Source of the DNA: UBA9676 sp963730065
GTDB taxonomy: Bacteria; Actinomycetota; Actinomycetes; Streptosporangiales; Streptosporangiaceae
Length of the DNA: 64,000 nt
Direction: 5' to 3'
Assembly (NCBI GenBank): GCA_963730065.1
Contig: CAVSQL010000014.1
Span: 1-64,000, forward strand
Below, in pieces: positions 7,579 through 16,619 of this stretch. Every line of letters starts with the position of its first letter. The stretch's first letter is position 1. Below the pieces are notes generated by a model, which was not told the DNA's origin, did no database searches, and saw only the letters and a list, made by a program, of their open reading frames with translations. Both the position numbers and the translations under genes were made by a program.

Positions 7579-8084
7579 ACCTCACCCCATACGTAGACAC
7601 CCTCCGCCGCGAGCTGGCCGTGGCCGCCGACGCCGGCGGCGAAGACGCCCGCGCGCTGGCCGAACGCCTCTCCGCGCCGCTGGACTCCGCCGCCCGGCTC
7701 GTCCTGCTCGAAGCCCTGTCGGCCGCGGCCGCCGAGATCACGCGTGACCTCGCCCCCGGCTCGGTGGATCTACGGCTCCGCGGCCGCGAGCCCAGCTTCG
7801 TGGTCACGTCCCCCCTGGCCGACCAGCCGTTCGACGAGCCCGGGCCGCCCCCCGCCGACGCCCCCGTTCCGCCGGAGGGCGAGGAGGCGACGGCGCGGAT
7901 CAGCTTCCGCCTCACCGAGCACCTCAAGAGCCGGGTCGAGGAGGCCGCGGCCCAGGCGGGGCTATCGGTCAACGCCTGGCTCGTCCGGGCGGCCGCGGCC
8001 GGGCTGGAGTCCGGCGAGCGCGGCGGCCGCCCCGGCCGGCGCGCACCGTGGGGCGGCCAGCGATACACCGGCTGGGTGAGCTAG
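7575..8084 (+). CDS. Ribbon-helix-helix (HicB-antitoxin-like) DNA-binding protein, operon head
   Basis: A 169-residue protein. The N-terminal half is helical and acidic (LTPYVDTLRRELAVAADAGG), followed by a Pro-rich linker near residues 88-104. The C-terminal part TARISFRLTEHLKSRVEEAA plus the following AQAGLSVNAWLVRAAAAGLE is a ribbon-helix-helix fold as found in HicB/Arc-type repressors. The tail is basic (RGGRPGRRAPWGGQR). No toxin gene is adjacent; instead the downstream genes encode a DUF4097 protein and an ABC exporter. It is therefore more likely the autoregulator of this operon than an antitoxin. The iterons overlapping its own start support this. Confidence 0.75.
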   Translation: MDLTPYVDTLRRELAVAADAGGEDARALAERLSAPLDSAARLVLLEALSAAAAEITRDLAPGSVDLRLRGREPSFVVTSPLADQPFDEPGPPPADAPVPPEGEEATARISFRLTEHLKSRVEEAAAQAGLSVNAWLVRAAAAGLESGERGGRPGRRAPWGGQRYTGWVS

Positions 8085-8164
8085 CCATGCGTCCCGGTAC
8101 CACCGCCCCTGACCGGCGCCACCAGCCGCCGGAGCCCCAGCTGACCCCATCCGGAGGAAACATC

Positions 8165-8974
8165 ATGCCCGCCTTCGACACCCCCGAGCCGATCTCGGTC
8201 ACGGTTGAACTCGGCGTCGGTGACGTCCGCATCGCCGCGAGCGACCGCACCGACACGGTTGTGGACGTGCGCCCGACCGATGAGCAGCACGAGCCGGACG
8301 TGCAGGCCGCGGAGCAGACCCGGGTCGAGTACACGGCCGGCCGGCTGCTGGTCAAGGGGCCGAAGCAGCGTGGCCTCGGCTTGTTCAGCAAGCCCGGCTC
8401 GATCGACCTGACGATCGAGCTGCCGGCCGGGTCGCAGCTGGAGGGCGACGCGGGGGCGGCGGCGTTCCACTGCGTGGGCCGCCTCGGCGCATGCCGGGTC
8501 AAGAGCGGGGTCGGCGACATCACCATGGACCACCTGGCGGGCCCCGCCGAGGTCAGCACCGGAACCGGCCAGGTGCACCTGGGCCAGATCGATGGCAGCG
8601 CGGTGATCAAGAACTCCAACGGCGACTGCTGGGTCGGCGAGATCACCGGCGACCTGCGGGCGCACACGTCCAACGGCGACATCTCCGTCGGCCGGACGGG
8701 GACCGGCGTCGCCGCCAGCACCGCCTACGGCGACGTCCGGATCGGCGAAGTCACCCGCGGCCTGGCCTCGCTCAAAACCAGCTTCGGCGAGATCGAGATC
8801 GGCATCCGCGCCGGCACCGCCGCCCGGATCGACGCATCCACGAAGTTCGGCCGGGTTCTCAACGACCTGGCCGCGACGGAAGGGCCCGGGGCGTCGGGCG
8901 AGACCGCCGAGGTGCACGCGTCCACCAGCTACGGCGACATCCTGATCCGCCGTTCCTCACCTCATGGCCTGTGA
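8165..8974 (+). CDS. DUF4097 family beta-repeat protein
   Basis: A 269-residue DUF4097 (putative adhesin) protein. It consists almost wholly of short repeated beta-strands with the motif (T/S)xxGD(I/V)xV and variants: KSGVGDITMDHLAG, STGTGQVHLGQIDG, KNSNGDCWVGEITGD, HTSNGDISVGRTGTG and STAYGDVRIGEVTRG. These predict a right-handed beta-solenoid. No signal peptide or sortase motif is visible, so the location is probably cytoplasmic. A strong GGAGGAAA lies just upstream of the ATG. It sits 80 nt after the ribbon-helix-helix gene and 11 nt before the ABC ATPase gene, so all belong to one transcript. The role in the exporter operon is unknown. Confidence 0.82.
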   Translation: MPAFDTPEPISVTVELGVGDVRIAASDRTDTVVDVRPTDEQHEPDVQAAEQTRVEYTAGRLLVKGPKQRGLGLFSKPGSIDLTIELPAGSQLEGDAGAAAFHCVGRLGACRVKSGVGDITMDHLAGPAEVSTGTGQVHLGQIDGSAVIKNSNGDCWVGEITGDLRAHTSNGDISVGRTGTGVAASTAYGDVRIGEVTRGLASLKTSFGEIEIGIRAGTAARIDASTKFGRVLNDLAATEGPGASGETAEVHASTSYGDILIRRSSPHGL

Positions 8975-8985
8975 AGGGAGTCACG

Positions 8986-9944
<959 letters not shown>

Positions 9945-9948
<4 letters not shown>

Positions 9949-10736
9949 GCGCTCTTCCCTATGCCATCACCGATTCGGCGACCATGCTGCGCCGCAGCCT
10001 GCGGCACATGCAGCGCTACCCGTCCCTGACCGTGCTCGTCGCCGGCATGCCGGTGGTGTTCATGCTGCTGTTCGTCTACGTGTTCGGCGGCACGCTGGGT
10101 TCCGGGATCGGTGGCGCGGCGGGCGGCCGCACCTTCTACGTCAACTACGTGGTCCCCGGCATCCTGCTGGTGGCCGTGGCGGCCGCGGCGCAGGGCACGG
10201 CGGTGTCGGTCGCCATGGACATGACCGAAGGCATCATCGCCCGGTTCCGCACCATGGCCATCGCCCGTGTCTCGGTGCTGACCGGCCACGTGCTCGGCAG
10301 CATGATCAAAACCGCGTTCGGCCTGGTCGTCGTCACCGGGGTCGCGCTGCTGATCGGATTCCGGCCCACCGCGGGCCCGCTGGCCTGGCTCGCCGTCATC
10401 GGCCTGCTGGCCGCGTTCACCTTCGCGCTCACCTGGCTGACGGTCGCGCTCGGCCTGGCCGCCAAGACCGTCGAGAGCGCCAGCAACACGCCCATGTTCC
10501 TGATGCTGCTGCCGTTCCTGTCTAGCGCTTTCGTCCCCACCGAGTCGATGCCGCCCGGCCTGCGGGCGTTCGCCGAATACCAGCCGTTCACGCCCGTCAC
10601 CGAGACGCTCCGGGGGCTGTTCTCCGGCACCCCGGTCGGCAGCAACGGCATCGTCTCCCTGGCCTGGTGCGCCGGCATCGCGATCGCGTCGTACCTGTGG
10701 GCGAGGAAGCTGTTCAGCCGCGATCCCATCCGGTAA
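9945..10736 (+). CDS. ABC-2 type exporter permease, DrrB family
   Basis: A 263-residue integral membrane protein with about six helices, starting with an amphipathic segment (RRSLRHMQRYPSLTVLVAGM) typical of DrrB permeases. It contains the conserved ABC-2 core (FYVNYVVPGILLVAVAAAAQGTA) and the pattern PFLSSAFVPTESMPPGLRAF followed by QPFTPVTETLRGL. Together with the preceding ATPase it would form an exporter for a hydrophobic compound or lipid. It is the last gene of the operon, followed after 17 nt by a strong bidirectional hairpin. Confidence 0.9.
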
Positions 10737-10753
10737 TCAGCCAGCTGGAATCG

Positions 10754-10784
10754 GCCAGCCGCCGCCTCGCCCGCGGCGGCTGGC
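10754..10784. terminator. Strong bidirectional terminator between the ABC operon and panB
   Basis: GCCAGCCGCCGC (10754-10765) and GCGGCGGCTGGC (10773-10784) give a perfect 12-bp GC-rich stem with a 7-nt loop. It is centred in the 60-bp gap between the converging permease and panB genes. There is no U-run, as usual in this group. Confidence 0.7.
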
Positions 10785-10796
10785 TGCTGGCCGGCG

Positions 10797-11669
10797 TCAG
10801 TGGTACACGTGCTCGGGCGCCGGGAACTGCCCGGCCACGACCTCCTGCCCGAACGAACGGGCGGCCTGGCCGAGGACCCCGGCCAGGTCGGCGTAGCGCT
10901 TGACGAACTTCGGCGTACGCGGGGACAGGCCGGCCATGTCCTGCCAGACCAGCACCTGCGCGTCGCAGCCGGGCCCGGCGCCGATGCCGATGGTCGGGAT
11001 GTTCACCGCATCGGTGATGCGGGCGGCCAGTTCGGCCGGGACGGCTTCCAGCACGACCGAGAACGCGCCGGCCGCCTCGAGCACCTTGGCGTCGTGCAGC
11101 AGCCGGTCGCCGGCCTCGCCCCGGCCCTGGACCCGGTACCCGCCGAGCACGTTGACCGACTGCGGGGTGAGCCCGAGGTGGGCCATCACCGGGATGCCGG
11201 CCGCGACGAGCTCCTCTACCTGCCGGGCGACGCGCTGGCCGCCCTCCAGCTTGACCCCATGCGCCCCCGCCTCCTTGAGGAACCGGGCCGCGGCGGCCAG
11301 CGCGCCCGCCGTTGACACCTGGTAGGAGCCGAACGGCAGGTCGGCGATGATCATCGCTCGCCTGGTGCCGCGGACCACCGCGGCGGTGAGCGGGATCAGT
11401 TCGTCCACGGTCACCGGGAGCGTGGTGTCGTGACCGAAGACCACCATCCCGGCCGAGTCACCCACCAGCAGCACGGGGATGCCGGCCTGGTCGAAGATGG
11501 CGGCGGTCAGGGCGTCGTACGAGGTCAGCATGGGCCATTTCTCGCCCCGCGCCTTGGCCGCCGCCAGGTCACGGACGGTGACCCGTCGGCCGGCACTGCC
11601 GCCGTAGAGGGGCTCCGCGGTCCGCGCAGGCGTCGCGGCCGGGCCTGAATCACTGGGCGGTGTGGTCAT
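10797..11669 (-). CDS. panB: 3-methyl-2-oxobutanoate hydroxymethyltransferase
   Basis: A 290-residue PanB, the first committed enzyme of pantothenate (CoA) synthesis, which transfers a hydroxymethyl group from methylene-THF to alpha-ketoisovalerate. Diagnostic segments are MLTSYDALTAAIFDQAG, LLVGDSAGMVVFGHDTTLPV (Mg2+ and substrate site), IADLPFGSY, GVKLEGG, PVMAHLGLTPQSV and TIGIGAGPGCDAQVLVWQDM. The first 30 residues are a low-complexity extension. It is single and flanked by a terminator on one side and the divergent MFS gene on the other. In M. tuberculosis panB lies near glnA2 and glnE; here those genes are about 41 kb away. Confidence 0.96.
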   Translation of the reverse strand: MTTPPSDSGPAATPARTAEPLYGGSAGRRVTVRDLAAAKARGEKWPMLTSYDALTAAIFDQAGIPVLLVGDSAGMVVFGHDTTLPVTVDELIPLTAAVVRGTRRAMIIADLPFGSYQVSTAGALAAAARFLKEAGAHGVKLEGGQRVARQVEELVAAGIPVMAHLGLTPQSVNVLGGYRVQGRGEAGDRLLHDAKVLEAAGAFSVVLEAVPAELAARITDAVNIPTIGIGAGPGCDAQVLVWQDMAGLSPRTPKFVKRYADLAGVLGQAARSFGQEVVAGQFPAPEHVYH

Positions 11670-11791
11670 CTGGATCCTCCATGTCTCGTGGCGCCGCGGT
11701 GGCGTCCCCGGACGGTTTGATCATCGCATGCGGCTGGCGCGGGGCACAGGGCTTGTCCGGTACCCCAGGCGGCCGGCGGGGGGAATGTTTT

Positions 11792-11816
11792 TCGATACGG
11801 AGGTGTTCCGTATCGA
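11792..11816. promoter_or_regulatory. Perfect inverted-repeat operator upstream of the MFS exporter
   Basis: TCGATACGGA (11792-11801) and TCCGTATCGA (11807-11816) are perfect 10-bp arms separated by 5 bp. The site is in the panB/MFS divergent region, 88 nt before the MFS start, and is flanked by the AT-richer sequence expected for a promoter. The MFS gene is coupled to a TetR-family gene, whose dimers typically bind such palindromes. Confidence 0.65.
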
Positions 11817-11904
11817 TAGCTTTCCCGGCCGGCCTGGCCGCCCCCGGACATACGGGCATAACGCCGGCAGCGGCGCCCGCCATACCTGTGACCTTAAGGA
11901 CATC

Positions 11905-13692
11905 ATGGAATCGCGCAGCGTTTCCCCGCAGACCGCCATCACCGGGCCCGAGGACAGGATCCAGCGCCGCCGCTGGCTCATCCTCAGCGTCCTGATCACC
12001 AGCCTGATGGCCATCGTGCTCGACAACACCGTGCTGAACGTGGCGCTCAAGACGATCGCCGAACCCGGCGTGGGGCTCGGTGCCAGCCAGAGCCAGCTGG
12101 AGTGGGGGATCAACTCCTACACCCTGGTCTTCGCCGGGCTGCTGTTCACGTTCGGGGTGATCGGGGACCGGATCGGCCGCAAGCGGATGCTGATGATCGG
12201 GCTGGTGGCGTTCGGCCTCTTCTCGGCCGTCACCGCGTACGCGCAGACACCGGATCAGCTGATCTGGGCGCGGGCCGCGATGGGCCTGGCCGCCGCGGCC
12301 GTGATGCCGCAGACGCTGTCCATTATCACCAACGTGTTCACCCCGGCGGAGCGGCCGCGGGCCATCGGCATCTGGGCGATGGCGGTCGGCATCGGGGTGG
12401 CGATCGGCCCGGTCGTCGGCGGGCTGCTGCTGGCCCACTTCTGGTGGGGCTCGGTGTTCCTGCTGAACGTGCCGTTCACGGCCGCGGGCGCGGCCGCCGT
12501 CTGGCTGATCGTCCCCGAGTCGAAGAACCCCGACCCGGGCAGGATCGACTACGTCGGCGTGCTGGCGTCCGTCGCCGGCCTGGTGCTCCTGGTCTACGGC
12601 ATCATCCAGGGCGGGGAGAAGGGCTCCTGGGTGCACGCCGACGTGCTCGGCCCCATCGTGGCCGGGCTGGCTGTGCTCGCGTTCTTCGCCTGGTACGAGA
12701 CCAGGTTGAGCCACCCGTCGCTGGATGTCCGGCTATTCCGTAACCCCCGCCTGTCCTCCTCGGTCGGCGCGCTGGCCTTGGTCTTCTTCGGGATGATGGG
12801 GGCGCTGTTCTTCCTCAGCTTCTACCTGCAGAGCGTGCGCGGTTACACCCCGCTCCAGGCGGGCCTGCTCTCGCTCCCGTTCGCGGCCGGGCAGATACTG
12901 ATGGCCCCGCGCAGCGCCGGCCTGGTGCGGCGGTTCGGCACCAGGGCGGTCGTCGCGTCCGGCTTGCTGGTAGTCACGGTGGCGCTGGCTGGCTACCAGA
13001 TGCTCGGCATCATCACCCCGATCTGGGTGCTCGCGGTCCTGTTCTTCATCCAGGGTGCCGGGATGGGCACCGTCATGCCGCCGGCCACGGAGGCGGTGAT
13101 GTCGGTGGTGCCCCGGGAACGGGCGGGCTCGGGCTCGGCCCTGACCAACACGGCCCGGCAGGTGGCGGGCGCGCTGGGGGTGGCCGTCCTCGGCTCGATC
13201 CTCGCCCAGGCCTACCGGGGCCAGCTCGGCCCGCACCTGACCGGGCTGCCGGCCCAGGCCAGGGGAGCGGCGGAGGGCTCGATCACCGCCACGCAGGCCG
13301 TGGCGGCCAAGCTGGGTGCGGGCAGCCCCGCCGGGCGGGACCTGGCGGCATTCGCCGACACCGCCTTCGTGCACGCGATGCATATCACCACTCTCATCTC
13401 GGCGGCGATCACCATGCTCGGCGTGCTGGTCGTCCTGATCTGGATGCCCGGCCGCGTCGCCAGCGCCGGTCAGCCGGCCCGCGCCGCGGAGCCGTCCCGC
13501 GCCGCGGTGGACGGCGGCCGGCAGCCGGTCGCGGTGGCCGCGGCAATGCCAGCCGATGGGGTCGCGCCGGCCGGCACGGTCACCTGGGCGGGCACGGCCG
13601 CACCCGGAGGCGCGGTTCCCCCGATCGGGACGGCCGCAGCGGCCGGGCCGCACATGGCCAGCCCCGCCCCGGACGGAAGGCTGAGCCGGTGA
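11905..13692 (+). CDS. MFS multidrug exporter, DHA2 (EmrB/QacA) family
   Basis: A 595-residue major facilitator with about 14 transmembrane helices. Family marks include LDNTVLNVALKTI (motif D1 in TM1), GDRIGRKRMLMIG (motif A), RAAMGLAAAAVMPQTLSII (motif B), and GIWAMAVGIGVAIGPVVGGLLL with PVVGG (antiporter motif C). After the last helix a Pro/Ala/Gly-rich cytoplasmic tail of about 75 residues is longer than usual. The ATG at 11905 follows TAAGGA; more upstream in-frame starts would overlap panB. It is translationally coupled by a 4-nt overlap to the TetR gene. Export of a toxic or signalling compound is likely, substrate unknown. Confidence 0.9.
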   Translation: MESRSVSPQTAITGPEDRIQRRRWLILSVLITSLMAIVLDNTVLNVALKTIAEPGVGLGASQSQLEWGINSYTLVFAGLLFTFGVIGDRIGRKRMLMIGLVAFGLFSAVTAYAQTPDQLIWARAAMGLAAAAVMPQTLSIITNVFTPAERPRAIGIWAMAVGIGVAIGPVVGGLLLAHFWWGSVFLLNVPFTAAGAAAVWLIVPESKNPDPGRIDYVGVLASVAGLVLLVYGIIQGGEKGSWVHADVLGPIVAGLAVLAFFAWYETRLSHPSLDVRLFRNPRLSSSVGALALVFFGMMGALFFLSFYLQSVRGYTPLQAGLLSLPFAAGQILMAPRSAGLVRRFGTRAVVASGLLVVTVALAGYQMLGIITPIWVLAVLFFIQGAGMGTVMPPATEAVMSVVPRERAGSGSALTNTARQVAGALGVAVLGSILAQAYRGQLGPHLTGLPAQARGAAEGSITATQAVAAKLGAGSPAGRDLAAFADTAFVHAMHITTLISAAITMLGVLVVLIWMPGRVASAGQPARAAEPSRAAVDGGRQPVAVAAAMPADGVAPAGTVTWAGTAAPGGAVPPIGTAAAAGPHMASPAPDGRLSR

Positions 13693-14294
13693 GCGCCGGG
13701 ACCGCCGGGGCCGCGGTCAGCCGCCGCCCCGGGCGGCCACGCAGCGAACGGGCCGACCGGGCCATCATAGAGGCGGCATTGAGCCTGTTCGCCGAGTCGG
13801 GGCCGGAAGGGCTGTGCATCGAGCGGGTCGCGGCCCGGGCCGGGGTGGGAAAGGCCACCATCTACCGCCGCTGGCCGGGCAAGGAAGACCTGCTGCTCGA
13901 CGCGATCGCGGCGCTGAAGACACCGCTGCCGGAACCGGCTGGCCGGTCGGTCAGGGAAGACCTGGTGACGCTGCTCGGCACCCTGTGCCAGGACAGCGCC
14001 GACCCGCGCCGGGCCCGGGAGTTCGCGCTGCTGCTGGGGGAGGGTGCGAAGTACCCGCGGCTGATGGCGCGGTATATGGAGACGGTGCTGGAGCCGCGCC
14101 GCGAGGTCGTCCGGGCGGTCCTGCGCCGGGGCGTGGCGAGCGGGGAACTGCGGCCCGACCTCGACGTTGACGCCGCGCTGTTCATGCTGGTCGGGGCCGT
14201 GGTCGCCCGGCGCGGGCACGAGCAGCAGGCGATCCCGGCGGGCTACGCCGAGCGGGTGGTCGACGAGCTCCTGCGCGGCCTCGGCGCCCGCTGA
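13689..14294 (+). CDS. TetR/AcrR family transcriptional regulator
   Basis: A 201-residue repressor. The N-terminal helix-turn-helix is clear: RAIIEAALSLFAESGPEGLC, IERVAARAGVGKATIYRRWP and the following GKEDLLLDAI. The C-terminal part (LPEPAGRSVREDLVTLLGTL onwards) is a TetR_C-type ligand-binding domain. The GTG start overlaps the MFS stop by 4 nt, so exporter and regulator are made together. The palindrome at 11792-11816 in front of the exporter is the most likely operator, giving classic ligand-induced export with self-control. Confidence 0.9.
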   Translation: MSAGTAGAAVSRRPGRPRSERADRAIIEAALSLFAESGPEGLCIERVAARAGVGKATIYRRWPGKEDLLLDAIAALKTPLPEPAGRSVREDLVTLLGTLCQDSADPRRAREFALLLGEGAKYPRLMARYMETVLEPRREVVRAVLRRGVASGELRPDLDVDAALFMLVGAVVARRGHEQQAIPAGYAERVVDELLRGLGAR

Positions 14295-14374
14295 GCGGCC
14301 GAGCCGTCCCGCCTGGCCTGCCCTTTTACCCCGCCTGGCCGACTATTTACCCGATCTGGCCTGGTCTACGAAGT

Positions 14375-14470
14375 GTCCCTATATGTTACACTCCGTTACG
14401 CTATTAGCTAAGTGATTGCACGGCGATGCGTGCTATTGGGAGCGGATAAACCGGATAAAGGGGACGGCAG
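14375..14470 (+). promoter_or_regulatory. AT-rich leader upstream of the Liv importer operon
   Basis: The 176-nt gap after the TetR gene contains the AT-richest patch of this part of the window (TATATGTTACACTCCGTTAC followed by GCTATTAGCTAAG). A promoter for the five-gene importer is expected here, but I cannot assign -10 and -35 boxes with confidence. A purine-rich AGGGGA ribosome binding site lies just before the ATG at 14471. Confidence 0.4.
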
Positions 14471-15670
14471 ATGTCACATCGGACGGTGAGGGTCAGCACA
14501 TCCGGGTGTACCAGGCGGACAGCGTCTCTGGCGTTATTGGCCGTATCGGCGCTGTTGGCCGCGGCCTGTTCCAGCAGTAGCAGCAGCTCAGCGGCGAGCG
14601 GATCGTCGGCGCCCGGCGTGACATCGACCTCGATCTTGTTCGGCCAGACGGTTCCCAAGACCGGTCCCGCCGCCCTCTACGGTGAGTCCACCACCGGCGT
14701 GCAGGCCTACTTCGACTACGTTAACGCCCATGGCGGGGTCAACGGCCGCAAGATCAAGTTCATCAGCCTCAACGACCAGTACCAGCCCCCGATCGCCCTG
14801 CAGGACACCAAGACCCTCGTCTACACCGACCACGTCTTCGCCGAGGTCGCGGTCAACGGCACCGCCGCCACCGAGGCCAACATCACGGTGCTCGACCCGA
14901 ACAACGTGCCGCTGGTCGGCCCGCAGACCGGCGCCACCGTGTTCGCCGGCACGCTCCGCAAGAACCTGTACAACGTCTGGCCGTCGTACCTGATCGAGGG
15001 CAAGATGCTGGGAACCTTCGCCCAGTCGCAGCACCTGACCAAGATCGGCGTCCTCTACCAGAACGACGACTTCGGCAAGAGCCTGCTCCAGGGTCTGGAG
15101 AACTCCGGGCTGAAGCCGACCCTGGCCATCCCCTACGACCCCACCCAGACCGACTTCTCGCCGCAGGCGGCCCAGTTCAAGGCGGCGCACGTGAGCGGGG
15201 TGGTCATCCTCGCGATCCCCGGGCCGACCACCGACTTCCTCAACGCGCTGAACGCCATCAACTTCAAGCCGGTCCGGATCATGAGCCAGGTCTCCGCGAT
15301 CCCGCAGGAGTTCCAGACCGCGCCGCAGGAGTTCCCCGGCAGCTACTCCGGCGCCTTCATCCCGCCGCTCCAGGACACCAGCAACCCGCAGGTGAAGGCG
15401 TTCCTGGCCGGCATGTCCACCTACCAGCCGGGTAAGCCGGCATCGGTGTTCGCCGCATGGGGATGGACCGAGGCACAGGTGGCGGTGGCCGGCCTGAAAG
15501 CGATCAAGGGGCCGATCACCCGCGACAGCTACGAGACCGCGCTGAACTCGCTGACCAACCTGACCACCCTGGGCGGGGTCATCAACTACTCCAGCACCTC
15601 GCACGGCGGAATCACGCACATGTTCATGGTCAAGGCCACAGGAGGCCAGCGGGTGCCGGTGGCGAGCTGA
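14471..15670 (+). CDS. livK: ABC importer substrate-binding lipoprotein, branched-chain amino acid (Leu/Ile/Val) type
   Basis: A 399-residue extracellular binding protein. It starts with a signal peptide ending in a lipobox (SALLAAAC, Cys33), followed by a Ser-rich linker, so it is a lipid-anchored protein. The mature part is a type I periplasmic-binding (Peripla_BP_6) fold: SILFGQTVPKTGPAALYGES, GVQAYFDYVNAHGGVNGRKI, VPLVGPQTGATVF and IGVLYQNDDFGKSL. Such proteins bind branched-chain amino acids, but also amides, urea or aromatic acids; ligand choice cannot be read from the sequence. First gene of the liv operon. Confidence 0.92.
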   Translation: MSHRTVRVSTSGCTRRTASLALLAVSALLAAACSSSSSSSAASGSSAPGVTSTSILFGQTVPKTGPAALYGESTTGVQAYFDYVNAHGGVNGRKIKFISLNDQYQPPIALQDTKTLVYTDHVFAEVAVNGTAATEANITVLDPNNVPLVGPQTGATVFAGTLRKNLYNVWPSYLIEGKMLGTFAQSQHLTKIGVLYQNDDFGKSLLQGLENSGLKPTLAIPYDPTQTDFSPQAAQFKAAHVSGVVILAIPGPTTDFLNALNAINFKPVRIMSQVSAIPQEFQTAPQEFPGSYSGAFIPPLQDTSNPQVKAFLAGMSTYQPGKPASVFAAWGWTEAQVAVAGLKAIKGPITRDSYETALNSLTNLTTLGGVINYSSTSHGGITHMFMVKATGGQRVPVAS

Positions 15671-15743
15671 GGGCCGGTGCTCTCAGCGGGCGCAGCGCCC
15701 GCCGTCATGACGCCGCACCCCAGCAGCTGGAGGACGCCTGCCA

Positions 15744-16619
15744 ATGACTGAGTTCGCCCAGCTTGTCGTCTCAGCGCTGGGGTTCGGCGGCATCTACGCC
15801 CTGGCCGCACTCGGGCTCAACATCATTTTCAAGACCTCCAACGTGGTCAACTTCGCCTACGGGGCGATGGCCACGGTGGTGGCCCTGTTCGTCTGGACGG
15901 CTCATACCAGCCTCGGCCTGCCCACCGCGGCCGCGTGGATCCTGGCCATCGGAGGTGGCGCCGCCCTCGGCGGCGTCACCGAGAGCGGCTTCATGCGGCG
16001 CGTCGAGGGGACCCCGCCGATCGTGAGCATCGTGATGACCGTCGGGCTGCTGCTCCTGGTGGAGGGGCTGGCCGGGGTGATCTGGGGCTACGGGCCCAAG
16101 ACGGTGCCCACGGTCATCTCCGGCCCCAGCATCGCGATCGGCCCGGTCTCGGTGGACCGCAACGATCTGTTCGTCGCCGGGCTCGCGGTGGCCGTCACGC
16201 TCGCGCTGCACCTGTTCTACCAGCGGACCCGGCTGGGGCTCGCGGTCCGTGCGGTCGCCGAGGACCCGGAGGTGGCGTCGCTGATGGGCGTTTCCCGGCG
16301 GTGGGTGCTCGGGCTGTCCTGGGCGGTGGGGGTGGCCCTGTGCGGGGTCGCGGCCACCCTGGTCGCGCCGGCCGTCAGCCTCACCCCGACGATGATGGAC
16401 GACATCGCCGTCTTCGCCTTCGCCGGGGCCGTGCTCGGCGGCCTCGGCTCCATCACCGGGGCGCTGGTCGGCGGCTTCGCCGTGGGCATCCTGTCGGATC
16501 TCATCGCGGGCTATGTCTCGACCAACCTCCAGCTGACTGTGGTCTTCGCCCTCATCGTGGTCGTGCTCTACCTGCGGCCGCAGGGGCTGTTCGGGCAAGC
16601 CGCGCAGGTCCGCCAGTGA
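15744..16619 (+). CDS. livH: Branched-chain amino acid type ABC importer permease LivH
   Basis: A 291-residue inner-membrane permease with about eight helices. It has the LivH start (GGIYALAALGLNIIFKTSNVVNFAYGAMA) and the ABC contact loop RAVAEDPEVASLMGVSRRWV, in which EDPEVASLMG is the EAA-like ATPase docking helix. The end, LGGLGSITGALVGGFAVGILSDL, is typical. The ATG is 73 nt after the binding-protein gene. The stop overlaps the LivM start by 4 nt. Confidence 0.93.
   Translation: MTEFAQLVVSALGFGGIYALAALGLNIIFKTSNVVNFAYGAMATVVALFVWTAHTSLGLPTAAAWILAIGGGAALGGVTESGFMRRVEGTPPIVSIVMTVGLLLLVEGLAGVIWGYGPKTVPTVISGPSIAIGPVSVDRNDLFVAGLAVAVTLALHLFYQRTRLGLAVRAVAEDPEVASLMGVSRRWVLGLSWAVGVALCGVAATLVAPAVSLTPTMMDDIAVFAFAGAVLGGLGSITGALVGGFAVGILSDLIAGYVSTNLQLTVVFALIVVVLYLRPQGLFGQAAQVRQ

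Noticed and set aside
7575..8084. HicB-like protein as part of a toxin-antitoxin system
   Set aside because: No HicA or other toxin-like gene lies within several hundred bases; the downstream genes encode a DUF4097 protein and an exporter.
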